Origin: Cephalotus follicularis
Taxonomy: Eukaryota; Streptophyta; Magnoliopsida; Oxalidales; Cephalotaceae
Direction: 5' to 3'
DNA: 64,000 bases
Assembly: GCA_001972305.1 (NCBI GenBank)
Contig: BDDD01002693.1
Span: 167,227-231,226 of the forward strand
The position numbers and the translations under genes were made by a program. Position 1 is the first letter of the stretch; every line of letters starts with the position of its first letter. Shown one piece after another: positions 11,573-23,005 of the stretch. The notes under the pieces were generated by a model. That model was not told the origin of the DNA, ran no database searches, and was given only the letters and a program-made list of their open reading frames with translations.

Positions 11573-12326
11573 AAAAGTGAGTAGAACTGTTATAAAATTT
11601 GATGATAAGATGTTAGGTGAGATTCTAGGGGTGCCTGCAACTGGTTCTAAATTCTTTGAAACCAAGAAATGGCCGAAAGATCCGGAATTGGTACTAGAGG
11701 ACTGTTTGAGAGTGTTTTATCCAAATGAAAATGTGTTTGGAGGCATGGCAAAGCCTACAAATTTGCTAGGTGCTGAGCATAGGCTGCTCCACCACATTGT
11801 CGCTACTCATGTTTTACCTACCTCGGGTGGGCATGAGAAGATGAGTTACCAGGATTTATACATTATGTGGCATGTGGTAAGTGGAAAGGCTATTAACCTT
11901 CCCCATTTGATCATGAGAAATATGCTTAGGGCAACCTCGAAGATAGACGGTGCATTACCATATGGAATGGTAATCACTAAAATCTTTTCCCACTTTGGAA
12001 TTTTGCCCGGGAATGAAGTCCCTTCAAGGATTGATGTAGGTGATATTTATAATGCTTCTTCTTTGAAAAGGATTGGCCGAAAAAGGGAGTTTGAAGCTGG
12101 AAAAGGAAATGTGTGGCTGCCTAAGGAAGGTGGAAGGAAAAGAAGATTTGAGGAAGCAAATGTTGAGGAGCAAGGTGAACCTCAAAGGGCTAGAACTACC
12201 CCTGCCCCACAACAACAAGTAGCCAGTAGCAGTAGTAATTCTTTGACTTTGGAGTCCATTTTAGATGAGATAAAGAAACTCAATACTAAAATGAACAAAA
12301 TGGACATTAAGATGGACAACTTGTGA
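11573..12326 (+). pseudogene. Element A 3' ORF, second part: plant-transposon-protein-like
   Basis: This is the continuation of the A 3' ORF after solo LTR K. Residues such as HRLLHHIVATHVLPTSGGHE, then a segment ending GKAINLPHLIMRNML and LPYGMVITKIFSHFGI, follow the pattern of the Pfam family 'putative plant transposon protein' (PF20167, recalled from memory). The C-terminus has a proline/glutamine linker and a coiled-coil-like tail (SILDEIKKLNTKMNKMDIKM). The function of the family is unknown. It matches the ORF at 61804-63111 of element B. Fossil, cut by K. Confidence 0.7.
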
Positions 12327-13059
12327 GGAGAATGTCTGGATCTCTTTGATGATCAAAGAAGAAGAATAGAAGACTAGAGAAGAAGCTCGTAGCAAACGGC
12401 GTCATTGAAGCTAGTGATATCTCTGAATCTGGTGAAGAAGAGGAAGAGACTGGTGAAGATGTAGGATCTCAAGAGTAATGAAGTTTTTTTTATTTATGTT
12501 TTTCAAAAACCTTGTGACATTTTTTGTTTTTAATGTTTTTGCAAATGAAGTTGGATTGTATTATTCTTTGGTATGAACAATGTTTTGCCTATGTTGGATA
12601 CAATGATATTTTTTTTGATGGAATACAATGTTATCTTCATTTATGTTTTTATGATATGCATTGAAATTCTGACTTGATTGAATTTTTCAGGGGGAGTTTA
12701 TTGTTTACTTGAATGGTTTAATCCTTGTTTTGATAAGATGATGATGCATCTAGTAAGGGATAGTTTTTCCTTACCTTTTTGATGATTTCGAAAAAGGGGG
12801 AGTAGTTCAATGTGTTTATATAATCCAATATGTTAGTTCAAAATGTTTTTATGCTATATGCTGAATGAAAGTAGGTTTATAATGTATAAGTTAACTTGGT
12901 TTTGAGTGGTAAACTTGAATATGAGGCTTTTATAATGGTAAACTTATTTTTATACATGTGATGCATATGTTGTTTTTATACATATGAATGCATATGTTGT
13001 TTTTATGCACTTTTTTACTTTTATTGTGTTTGTTTTGTCATCATCAAAAAGGGGGAGAT
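12327..13059 (+). other. Element A 3' untranslated region with purine tracts
   Basis: AT-rich, non-coding. Three tracts resemble polypurine primers for plus-strand synthesis: CAGGGGGAG near 12690, AAAAAGGGGGAGTAG near 12791 and AAAAAGGGGGAGA at 13046-13058. Only the last directly abuts the 3' LTR and is the likely working tract of the ancestor. Confidence 0.65.
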
Positions 13060-14367
13060 TGTTGACATTATATGTTACAATCCTTGTTTTGATGATAACA
13101 AAACACCTAATGTGTTTGCTTGATGTGAATGAATTATTATCTAAGTTAACTTGTGTTGCAAGAAAGTTGAAACTTTCATATCAGAACCTTGGGCATCAAT
13201 GCTTATGTTATACGCGTCAACGTGCTGGGAATAAGCACATGTTCTGGGCTTGATAAGATGATTTACGTCAACGTCATTCACTATCTGCGTCAACGTGCTG
13301 GGAAATTATGATTTTTGTCAACATCTTGAGGAAGACGTCAACATCAATAGCTTGGACGTTAGCGCAGAAAACAACTGGTTTCAACACCTTGTCTATAAAC
13401 GTCAACGCTACAATTGGACGCAGCGTAAATGGTGCACATTTCGGACAGTAGGTTTGGACGTTAACGCGAAGGTATTATGGCGTCAACATCTTGATCTTAT
13501 ACGTTAATGCCATTAATACGCGTCAACGTGAATAGAATTAAAGATGAGTAAAAGCTTGGAGTGTTAATGCAGAAAGCTACAGGAGTCAACGCATAAGAGG
13601 TTAGGCGTCAACGCCATTCATACATGTCAACGCCAATGACAGTCAAACATGAAATCTGTAAATTTTGAAGGTGCTAAAATGGTGTGATCGTTTCCATTCT
13701 TGATTCAAACGGCTCTCTAACATTCCTTGAACTCTAGCAATGACTACATGCTTTTGAATACTACAAATAGAGGCTGAATCAAGCTAGAAAATAAGAATGC
13801 AATCCAAGCAAAGTATCAAAGCAAGTCTACAAGTGTTCTATCATTCTTAAGAGCTTTTGTTCTTGTTATATTTATTTTCTGAGTTTCATTTTCATATACA
13901 ACCTTTTAGAGGTAACAGAAAACACAAACAGAACTTCTTATTTGTGTAACCCAATGTAGTTACTACCTTAAGTTCAAGAGTTAGGATTTAGCTTTGAAAA
14001 TCCTAGTTGGGATTGAATTCACAAAAGTCCAAGTTTGGATTGAACTTGTAAAAATCCAGAGTTACTATTTGTGATCGTTGGGATTACATTCTAGTGGAAC
14101 CTCAAGTTGCGGTTTGGGAGAGTGGACGTAGGCATCGTTGGGCCGAACCACTATAACTTTGTTTGCCATTTCTTCTCTTACTGTTTTAATTATTTGCAAG
14201 TTATTTTCTTGTTTATGATTGTTTAAGTGCATCTTGTTTTGTTGATTACTTGCATCTATTAAAGTTTGATTGCTTTTATCACTCTTGTTTTTAAGTTTCA
14301 AAAAGAGGTGGTTATTTTCTGCATAACCAATTCACCCTCCCTCTTGGCTGCCTTTGTGGACCTATCA
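13060..14367 (+). repeat. Element A 3' LTR
   Basis: This 1308-base LTR begins TGTTGACATTATATG and ends GACCTATCA, followed by the CAACC target duplication. It has the same GTCAACG-type motif series (13190-13640) as the 5' LTR. Confidence 0.87.
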
Positions 14368-15492
14368 CAACCAACGAGCCATATCATGGCATATAGGGAC
14401 ACCCCTAACCTAACAATGGATACTTGGGGGCAGATTCCCACATAACATCCCATCATAGATCAATGGGCCTGCTAAGGAAAGTTGAGCGTCGAACATATAC
14501 CTCACATTGACCGATATCATATATGATAGGTCTCAAGGTACCATCATCAGAGTAGTAACATGATACAATAATCACAATAATCAATAAGTAAGAAGGTGAC
14601 CTATTCACCCAGAGCCCAAGCTACATATGCTCAATAATAACATCACAATCAACAGTCATACTCAACACGAGACATGTGGGATTAAAATCCCGGTCGAATA
14701 ATAATATATCATAATCACAAGATGGGCACAAATATAAACATAAGTCTCAAGATAATTAAAGACAAATCCAGATATTATAATCACAAGATGGGCACATATA
14801 TAAACAGGAGCCTCTCGATGTTCCAGTCCAGCCATCGATTCCTCGTAATATTATGTTAGATGAGTGAAAGATGAATCACTTCCACACATATATTCCTTAA
14901 AAGTTCTTGGAGAAATGGAGAAGAAGGTGAAAACTCGCTCGAGGTAAGTACTTCGGCCAAACCAGAAAATGAAATGCCATTCATGCCTTTATATAGTACC
15001 TACAACCTATTTAGGGTGAATAATCTAGAACCTTTGAGATAATTAAAGACAAATCCAGATAAGTCGGGACTTATAAATGTCATTGGGCCGAAGTTTTTGG
15101 GCCTTAAAAATACTTAAATTATGTGCCTTACTTAAATCTTTTTTAACCATGTCTTTCCCGTAGGGTACACCAATCCACTCTAGAGGAGATTTACAATCGA
15201 CTTGCTTCCTAGTCTGCTCAACACACGTCAAGTCTGATCCACATATATGAAGTCTACTAAGCACATCAAATCTACTCGGCTTATATGAAGTATGCTCAGC
15301 ATATCTCAAGGAAGGGGTTGAGTAGGTATGCACGTCTAAAACCATGCCTGCTCTCAAGTGTTCTCAACCAAGTCTGCTCTTACTAGACCAGGTTTGCTTT
15401 GCCCCTCCCTGGTTTGGTCTGATGCCAAATGTTCAAAAAAAAAAAATGCATGCTTCATACTTATACTCCAAAATAGGTCACGGGGTATCACA

Positions 15493-16393
15493 GAGAAGCT
15501 TCCTATATTTTGGGGATAAAAATTCGAGATAGATAGAATAGGATGCTTGGATTGTCCCAGTCTTTATACATTGGCAAAGTGCTGAAACAGTTTAGCATGG
15601 AGAATTCCAAGAGGGGTTTCATACCACTCTGTCATGGAATCTCACTCTCTAAGCAGATGTCTCCCAAGGCACTTGAAGACAAGCAGAGGATGATGCACAT
15701 TCCTTATGCCTCAGCAATAGGAAGCATCATGTATGCTATGCTATACACTAGGCCTAATATCGCCTATGTTGTAAGTGTTACAAGCAGAGCATAGATGATG
15801 GAGGTGAGGGTCACTAGAAAGCTGTTAAGGACATCCTAAAGTACCTAAACATGACTAAGGATTTATTCATAATATATGGAAGACAAGGTTTGAAAATAGA
15901 GGGCTTCATTGACTCTAATTTCAAATAGATGTTGATGGCTCAAAGTCAACCTCAAAGTTTGTATTCACCTTAAATGGTGGATCAGTGAGCTGGAAAAGTT
16001 CCAAGCAACCAACCACTGTAGATTCAGTCACGGAGGCTGAATACATAGCGGCGTCTGAAACTACTAAAGAAGGTTTTTGGATTAAGAAGTTCATCTCTCA
16101 TCTTGGTGTTGTTCCTACCATTAAGGATTTGGTATCCATATACTGTGACAATAATTGGGCCATAGCACAGGCCAAGGAACCAAGGTCACACGCCAAATCA
16201 AAACACATTCTATGACACTTTCACTTGATACAAGAAATCAAGAAAGAGGGGATATAAAGACGGAGCGTCTACCAGGGGAAGATAAAATAACAGACTCTCT
16301 GACTAAAGCCTTACCGCGAGCTGTATTTGAGCGTCATTTGATCGGCATAGGTGTAAGACACAATGGCAATTGGATTCAGTCCAAGTGAGAGAT
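15493..16393 (+). pseudogene. Element F: Ty1/copia pol remains (end of RT and RNase H)
   Basis: Visible phrases are NRMLGLSQSLYIGKVLKQFS and MHIPYASAIGSIMYAM (end of reverse transcriptase and connection), TVDSVTEAEYIAASE with WIKKFISHLGVVP (RNase H), and KITDSLTKALPRAVFERHL near the pol C-terminus. All are standard Ty1/copia signatures. The rest of the element to the left is not in view; the minus-strand LTR L abuts it. Broken, with several breaks. Lineage not assigned, but the pol end and LTR differ from the SIRE-like A and B. Confidence 0.75.
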
Positions 16394-19019
16394 TGTTAGG
16401 AAAAAGTTCTGCAAGCAATTGCCAATTTATGTAAATTGTAAACTTATCCTTAATATTCAATAAAGATGTATGTTTACTATCTATGGCTATGAGCTAATTT
16501 TCTATATTAATATAAGTATTAATAATTGAATGTCCTAAGATTAAAGTTGGAGGAACTAATTTCTTGATGAGATCAAGATGTGAGAATTGGAACCTCGGTA
16601 AGCTTTATTCTTGAATCTTCCTGCTCGTAGAATTAAGTACTCAGGGCATACTTAATCCAGTAAGACTAGCATGTAGTATGCCAGCTCGTATAAAGGGTGA
16701 CTGATCTCACATGTCATCTTGTGGAGACAAGGGCAATACACATGAGTGAATGAGTTCACTGAAGTTGACTCGCTAAATGGAGTGCCTGCATGGAATTTTT
16801 GCTATATGTCAAACAAACATTCTTGACAGCTGCAGTGCAACAATGGTCCTTAGACATGAGCCACCATTGATATCCTGTGCATAGGATTTTGTGCTTTAAT
16901 AATGCTTACATATGTCTCCTAATCATGGGGAGTATATAGGCATTGATTGGGTATAGCATGTTTATGGCAATGATAGGTGAGTGTGCAAAAATGAATCCAC
17001 CGCTCCCAGTAAAAAGGGATATATGCTCAGATTGATTAGTCATTGGCAAAAATCTCTGGCAAGGGTAAAAGCAGTGATATGTAGAAAGGATTTTAATATC
17101 ACTGGTTCAAATTAGAGGGGCACTTCTAATATGATAGGGCTAATGACAGTATATCATGGTACCCATTAATCAAACTATTATGGTTTAACGTTATCCATAC
17201 CCTGGGTTTGATTAGAGCATTGATGATGGAAGGATTATACATGGACGTACCTACATTAATGGTTCAAGGTAAATGCATATCACCGGGGGGTCAGTATGCA
17301 TTGTTAGATGTTGATGCTGATCAGTAGAATGCCTGTGGTTATTCAGATAGTTTACCATGGAAGAAAGGCATCAATAAGTATTTTTTTTAATGAGAATGAA
17401 AAGTATTTTATTTATCGATCACAGTATAGTGATTTAATTTTACGGCCAGCGTAATAGTGAACTTAAAGGGTCACACATAATACAAGTGTCGATCTCCAAA
17501 ACTAGGCATAAAGGATAAGAAAGACTAGATATTTTGTAATAACCGTAATTTCAATTTTAATGTATATTGTATAAATGATGAATAAATTATACGTTGAATT
17601 GAAATTAATGCTTAATTGTCTATTGATTAAGCTAATAGTTGTTATTCGGTTAAGTGAGGTCTTAATTGAATGTCATTAAGTTGAATGGAGGACTAAATTG
17701 AATTAAATTGGAAGTTATTTGAAAGAGCTTGGGAAAACTAAAGTCTGGCGCATAAACGTTGACGCCAATGATAGACGTCAACGCCTTAAGCTAGACAAGT
17801 GTGCTAATACGTGTCAATTGAAAGAGAACAACATAAACATTGACGCGAAAGAAAGACGTCAACGCCTTGAACCCAGACAAGTATTCTGATGCGTGTCAAA
17901 GGAAAGAAAATGAATGACATGCGTGGCTTCAACTTGGACAGGTGTTTTGATGATGTTAAATGGAAAAAGGAATGTGGCAAACTAAGGTGAATTAAGCAGC
18001 ATGAAGTGCCAATTTCTAGTTACTGAAGAGATCAATGTCTTGAGCTCCTGCAACTAAGAGTAAAACAGTATGTTAATGTTAGAAGTAGAGAGAGAAAAGA
18101 AATGGTTGAAAGTTTGAGTTAGCTGATTGAAGGGATCACCGAGACAAAGTCCCTATATCAGCTACTGTTGTGAGTCGGATTGAAGAGTAGAAACCTCCAG
18201 GGAAAGAGAGGAATTAATCTGAAGTATTGAGTTGCATGCTAAATGGAGTTCAAAGTGGAACTTGAAGCTTAAAAAGGATTTGGTATGTTTCTGGTTGAAT
18301 TCAATGGTTATATTATAGTTAATCAGTTTATATATACTAATTTTGTACATGATATTAACCTACGCATGGATTGTTTCTGTGGAATTGTTGAAGATAGAAT
18401 TGTTGGAGGAGTTGAGCTCTAAAGTGAAGAATCAATTCAAATTCATTATGGGATACCATATGAGGTAGGGTTTATGACGTGTTTATGAAGATATAACATG
18501 TATATTGTGTTATGGTAGTTTATATGTGTTTGCATGTTGATGTTAGACTGAATTAAAATGGCAAATTTATGCTCTGGTTGGAATAGTGGTCTGTGTATGC
18601 TGTTATGTTGGGAATAACGCACAAACCCAGGAAAAACATCGACGCCAACGAAGAACACGTTGACGCTTAAAGTTATTGTCTTGAAAAGGCATTAGCACCT
18701 AAGATGTGATCCCCAGATATTTTATGTGTACGGATTGACGTGTATTTTGCTTGTATTTATATGGTATTGTACAATATTGTACTTATGGGTGGCATGGAAT
18801 GTGTATTATATATATACTATTTTCTATTTTTATGCCTGTTTATGGGTAAGGGAGGCTCTGTAGAACCTGCTCGCTTTTTGTGAGATTTTCGCCTAAGGGA
18901 GCCTATTCTTATATATAGGTGGTTTAGTTCATTCTTAATTCACTTCTCATTTCCTTTAGAGAGATAGAGAGTGAGAGAGTGAGTTAGAGAGAGAGTGGAC
19001 GAAATCAAGCAAACAAGGG

Positions 19020-22000
19020 GTCGTTGCCCGAGGGGATGGCTAGAGTGCATGACGTGTTCCACGTATCTGTGCTCAGGAAATATGTGCTGATCCTTCCCTT
19101 GTGTTGACCGAGCCAGTGGTGTTGTCCGAGGAGGATTTACCAGTGTTGGCATATGAGAAAGCCCCATAGCAGATCTTAGACTACCGGGAACAGGTGTTGA
19201 GGAACAAGACCATTCCCTTGGTGAAGATCTTGTGGAGAAACCATGTAGGAGGAGCGGCTACATGGAAACGTAAGGACCAGATGAGGGAGCATTACCCTGA
19301 CTTGTTCCCTGGACCAGAGCTGGAATTTTGAGGACGAAATTCCTTAAGGGGGAGAGGATCCGCATTAATTTTTGGGTAAATTGATGTTTAGGGCTTGGGG
19401 AAAATTTTTCTTTTTTCTCCTTGGCTGTGGACGGCTTGGGCTCTTTTCTTGGAGAAGTGTTAGTTTGGCTTTGGGCTTGATTGAGGCCCAATGTGATAAG
19501 AGATAAGAGATATTTGATTGGTGTTGGGAAGTTTTCAAAGCTTATTTAGGAAGCTGTGGCAGTTGGATTTCGGCAGACATCACATCCATCATCTCACGCC
19601 TGAAGAAGCATTTGAGAGAGTCAGCTTTAATCTTTCTTCTTTCTTCTTCGTCTTTCTTCTGAAGCTTCGATGGCTGTTTGAGGTTGGGACTTTCCTTACC
19701 CGTCTACGCGTCTAGCAGGTAAGAGTCCTCCTCGGTACGTTGTGGTACGTTGCTTTGTTGGTGTTGAGACGATCTATGAGGCCGAGGAAGAGCTTCGCCT
19801 TGGTTTTCATGGATGTATGTGGTTCATGCATAACTTCAGAGATGTTTGTTCATGGTGGCTAAGCGTTGTTGTGTGTTGGTCTTGCAGAGGAGGATCTAGG
19901 CACGGAGTCCGCACAACAAGGAACCTAGCCAAGGAAGCTACTGATATTAGTGAGTGGGATGTTCTTCTTTCTATCAATTGATAACTGAGAGTTTACTGTT
20001 TATATGCCCTTCCATGATATTATCTTGACTAGGATTTCTTCTCCTGTCATCTGTTGATATTGCATGTGAATACTGTTGTCTCGATGCCTGGGTTGAACCT
20101 GTTGTTTCCCTATTTCTGTTAAGTATTCATGCTTTATTTTTATATCATGTGTTGTTGTCCATGGGTACTGGTTACTGGTTACTTGGTTATGTATGAGACT
20201 TATTGTGGTTGATGGAGGAGTAGGCGTTCGATCCCTATTCCATTCAGCAGTGCAATTGTCTTTGATGAACTGTTGAGTGTGACTGTGCCTGGGTTCCATA
20301 CCCGTATCTGCTCATTTCATTGGTCTATGATGGAATGATGTGTGGGGGTAGCCGAGGATCTGCTATCTTCTCTGGTCAGGCCATAATGGAGTCCTCGGGC
20401 ATGAGATTGCCGGCACGAAATGGTCTAAGTAGTGATACAATTAGCTCTGAGTCGATGTTCTCCTCTGTCATCTCGTCAAGGGTAGAGCTGAGCGGTGATT
20501 CGCAGGCCCCTTGGATGATACTAACGCTACGTGATTGCCGATGACGTAGCTCCTCGGTCGATGTTCACATGGTGTAGTGCTGAGCTCGTGATTGCCGACG
20601 GGGGTGGGCTTGCGTAGCCCCTCGATTGATTTTCATGTAGTGAGGTGCGCCAATGTGTGATTGCCAGGAAGGGAGTGCTTGCGTAATCCTTCAACCGATG
20701 TTCATACGGTGCTCTGGAAGTGGGTATCTATATGCGTATATGAGGGATGTGTATAGTCCTGTAGCCCATGACCGCATTGATGGATCTTCAATGGAGTTGT
20801 TATTTGTGCTTGCCGAGCTGGTTCCGGCTATGGAAGTGTGTGAGTATGATGTGTGCATGTGCGTGTGTGGAATGTGCTTGTGATTGATACAATACCAGTA
20901 GTCCCCTGATAAATGTTGATCCTTAGAGTATGATCTTTTGTTGATCCTTGGATCCTTGGCATGTTCTGACATATAACCTATTGTTTATCTTCTTTCCTTG
21001 AGGTCGGTCATTGAGTTGGTAGCTCTGACGTCTCCTCGGGTTTCCTTTTTATCGATATCTTTGTATATTTTCACCTATGCCTTGTTTTGTTGAGCAGTGG
21101 ATATGGGTTGTCCTTCGGCCCAGTTGGGGCAGGGCATGTTTACCTTGGCTTTTGGCACCCCGGTGGAAGTGGGTTGCCTAGGATATTCCTTGATCTTACT
21201 CACCAGTCAGTTGGACTAATCCTTTCTCAGTTTTGTGTGCAGAGGAAGTGGGGCAGTAGGGTTCTTGAGATCCACTAAGGATAGCGTGTTGAAAGAGGTA
21301 GACGCCTGACGCAGCACCTTAGGATGGCTCCTCGGCCACGGGCACCTTGATGCATTTGGGGACATTCTTGGGGTTTTTGTATATACTTGTTGATGTCTAT
21401 GTCTTGTAAATCCTCTTTTTTTTTTGTAAACATGTATATGAATTCTTTGATGTTGTGGGCCCTTGGCATTTTGCCCAGGACCGTATATAATTCACTTGTT
21501 GTTTTATATACTTTGTTGTTATGAGTTGTTTACCCGGCCTTGTCGTTGTTTATGTTAAGAGTTTAGGGTGCAGGGACGACTTATGAGTTCGGGGGTCATT
21601 TGACCCTAGGCAAAGGAGCAGGTCTCCCCAGCCCTGGCCTTGGTGAAACTTCAATGTTTCTCCATGGGGCCTTTTGTGCATGGCACCTCTGCTGAGATGC
21701 CGGGGGAGGGGTGGCTATGTTTGTGGTTAGTCAAACCTTAGGTTGACCTCGCAGCTCGGGTTGGTTGACCTTAAGCGGAGGTCTGGTGGCATCCCCGGGT
21801 GTTTATCCCCAGGCATGCTCGCAGGCGTTAAGTGAGAGTAAGAAGTTTTCCTTAGTTTTGCCCGTCCTCCCGACCTCGGACAAGCTCGGTCCTTGAAGAT
21901 TTTTGTCGGGTGAGCCCTGGTGGATCCCTTGGGTATTGGGCCGGGGTGAGATTTCATCTCCTTAGTGTAAGTTGAGTGTTGGAGGGACCTCGGGTAGTTG

Positions 22001-22279
22001 TCCCATGCTTGGCGTTTGTCCCCGGGCCCTTGTGTTGATCCCAGGCTTAGCTTATGTTAAACATTGTTGTTTCCTTGTGCACGGGCATTTCTTGTTTTTA
22101 TGCCTTCGGTGCGTTTGGCCTGGTGAGCGTGGCTCTCCTCGGCAGCGTGTTATAACGCCTGACCTTGGCCTTAGTGTTAGTTTTTGTTTGTTTGGGTTTT
22201 GGTTAGGGATCCAGGTGGGGGATCCTTCCACCTAGCACGGCCGTCCTCAGACGGGGGTGCTCGGGAACGGGGCGTGTCA
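19020..22279 (+). mobile_element. Fragment J: end of a Tekay-like gypsy element plus its 3' LTR
   Basis: The left end is the tail of integrase (LPEGMARVHDVFHVSVLRKY) and a chromodomain-like module (RNKTIPLVKILW...ATW), running to about 19332. A purine tract (AAGGGGGAGAGG) follows at 19346-19357. The LTR that follows runs to AACGGGGCGTGTCA at 22279, about 2.9 kb, and is clearly more GC-rich than other LTRs here. No target duplication was found, so J is probably a truncated copy or a recombination remnant inside H. Fossil; only the 3' end is present. Confidence 0.6.
20500..20720 (+). repeat. About 65-base tandem repeat in the J LTR (3 units)
   Basis: Three diverged units each contain TGATTGCC..., a GCGTAGCCCCTCG-like phrase, and GATGTTCA(C/T)A(T/C)GGTG. 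They cover the middle of the LTR. Confidence 0.55.
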
Positions 22280-22834
22280 TCGACGCCTAGCGCAAAGTGT
22301 CGACGCTTAGACTTTACGCGTCGACGCCTAAACCTTACGCGTCAACGCCTAAAGCCCCTGTCTTGTATAGCCAAATTTTATGGTTTTCAACCCAAACGTT
22401 CTTCTCTCCAAATGGATTCTATAGGAAGCCTCCCTAAGGCCTTGTAGCCTATGGAAATCCTAATTTTAGCACTTTTAAAATATAAACCAATCTTTAAAAA
22501 GAGTTTCATAAAGAAAAAGGGGTTTTATATAAATGGTTTTCAAGAATGGTTAGGATAACTCAATTGGGATAACACCGGCCATATGTCCCTCTCTATTGTT
22601 TTCAGCTCTGATAGGGATCAACAAAATGGAAAAGGGTTATGGCTATGGAAATAGTTTTTGATGGTTTTGACGGATGGATCCTATGCGATCCTTTATGCTA
22701 GGTCCCTGTCTTTTAAATGGTATATTGTTATGGAATATGGGTATGGTACGGCTATGGCTGTTGATTGTTATGGTTGCAACCTTACGGGATACGGGATAAC
22801 CCATTCATAAGCATTATGGATGTAGGCCACATTT

Positions 22835-23005
22835 TAGGGATATCAGGTGGATCATGCAGGTCTCCTTCATGGTAGATCGTACAAGTCCCCTCACGGGCCA
22901 GTACCTTTGGGACTAGTATTAGTGATATTAGGTGGATCGTGTAGCTCTCCTTTGTGGTAGATCGCACAGGTCCCCTCAGGGGCTGGTACCTTCAGGTATA
23001 AGCAT
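22835..23005 (+). repeat. Two-copy direct repeat in block H (about 85 bases)
   Basis: GATATCAGGTGGATCATGCA near 22838 and GATATTAGGTGGATCGTGTA near 22925 each begin a unit that also has GGTAGATCGTACAAGTCCCC-type and GGCCAGTACCTTTGGG-type phrases. Confidence 0.65.

Larger units (their letters stand above)
3421..14367 (+). mobile_element. Element A: SIRE-like Ty1/copia retrotransposon, broken
   Basis: Both LTRs share a start (TTGACATTATATGTTACA) and an end (TGTGGACCTATCA), and the element is flanked by CAACC at 3416-3420 and 14368-14372. Recognisable parts are the 5' LTR, a tRNA-Met primer site, gag with a zinc knuckle, a motif-rich spacer, a 3' ORF resembling a plant transposon protein, purine tracts and the 3' LTR. 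No pol region is recognisable. Two elements sit inside it, a Cassandra-like LTR and solo LTR K. LTR stretches compared by eye differ by roughly 7-8%, suggesting an age of a few million years. SIRE assignment rests on LTR style, gag type and similarity to element B, whose reverse transcriptase is SIRE-like. Confidence 0.85.
2593..15492 (-). mobile_element. Element L: minus-strand LTR split by element A
   Basis: On the minus strand this LTR begins TGTGATACCCCGTGACC (complement of the bases ending at 15492) and ends CAATTCCAGGGGGTGACA (complement of the bases from 2593). Both are typical of plant Ty3/gypsy LTR ends. The two halves, 14368-15492 and 2593-3420, total about 1.95 kb and are separated by element A with its CAACC duplication. 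A minus-strand TATA box (CTATATAAAGG) lies near 14990. Flanks ATGAA and GAGAA do not match well, so it may be one LTR of a larger or rearranged element rather than a clean solo LTR. It lacks the GTCGAC-type motif clusters. Confidence 0.6.

Noticed and set aside
2593-15492. L as a complete solo LTR with target duplication
   Set aside because: The flanks (ATGAA and GAGAA) match at only three of five positions, so I call the LTR but not a clean solo insertion.
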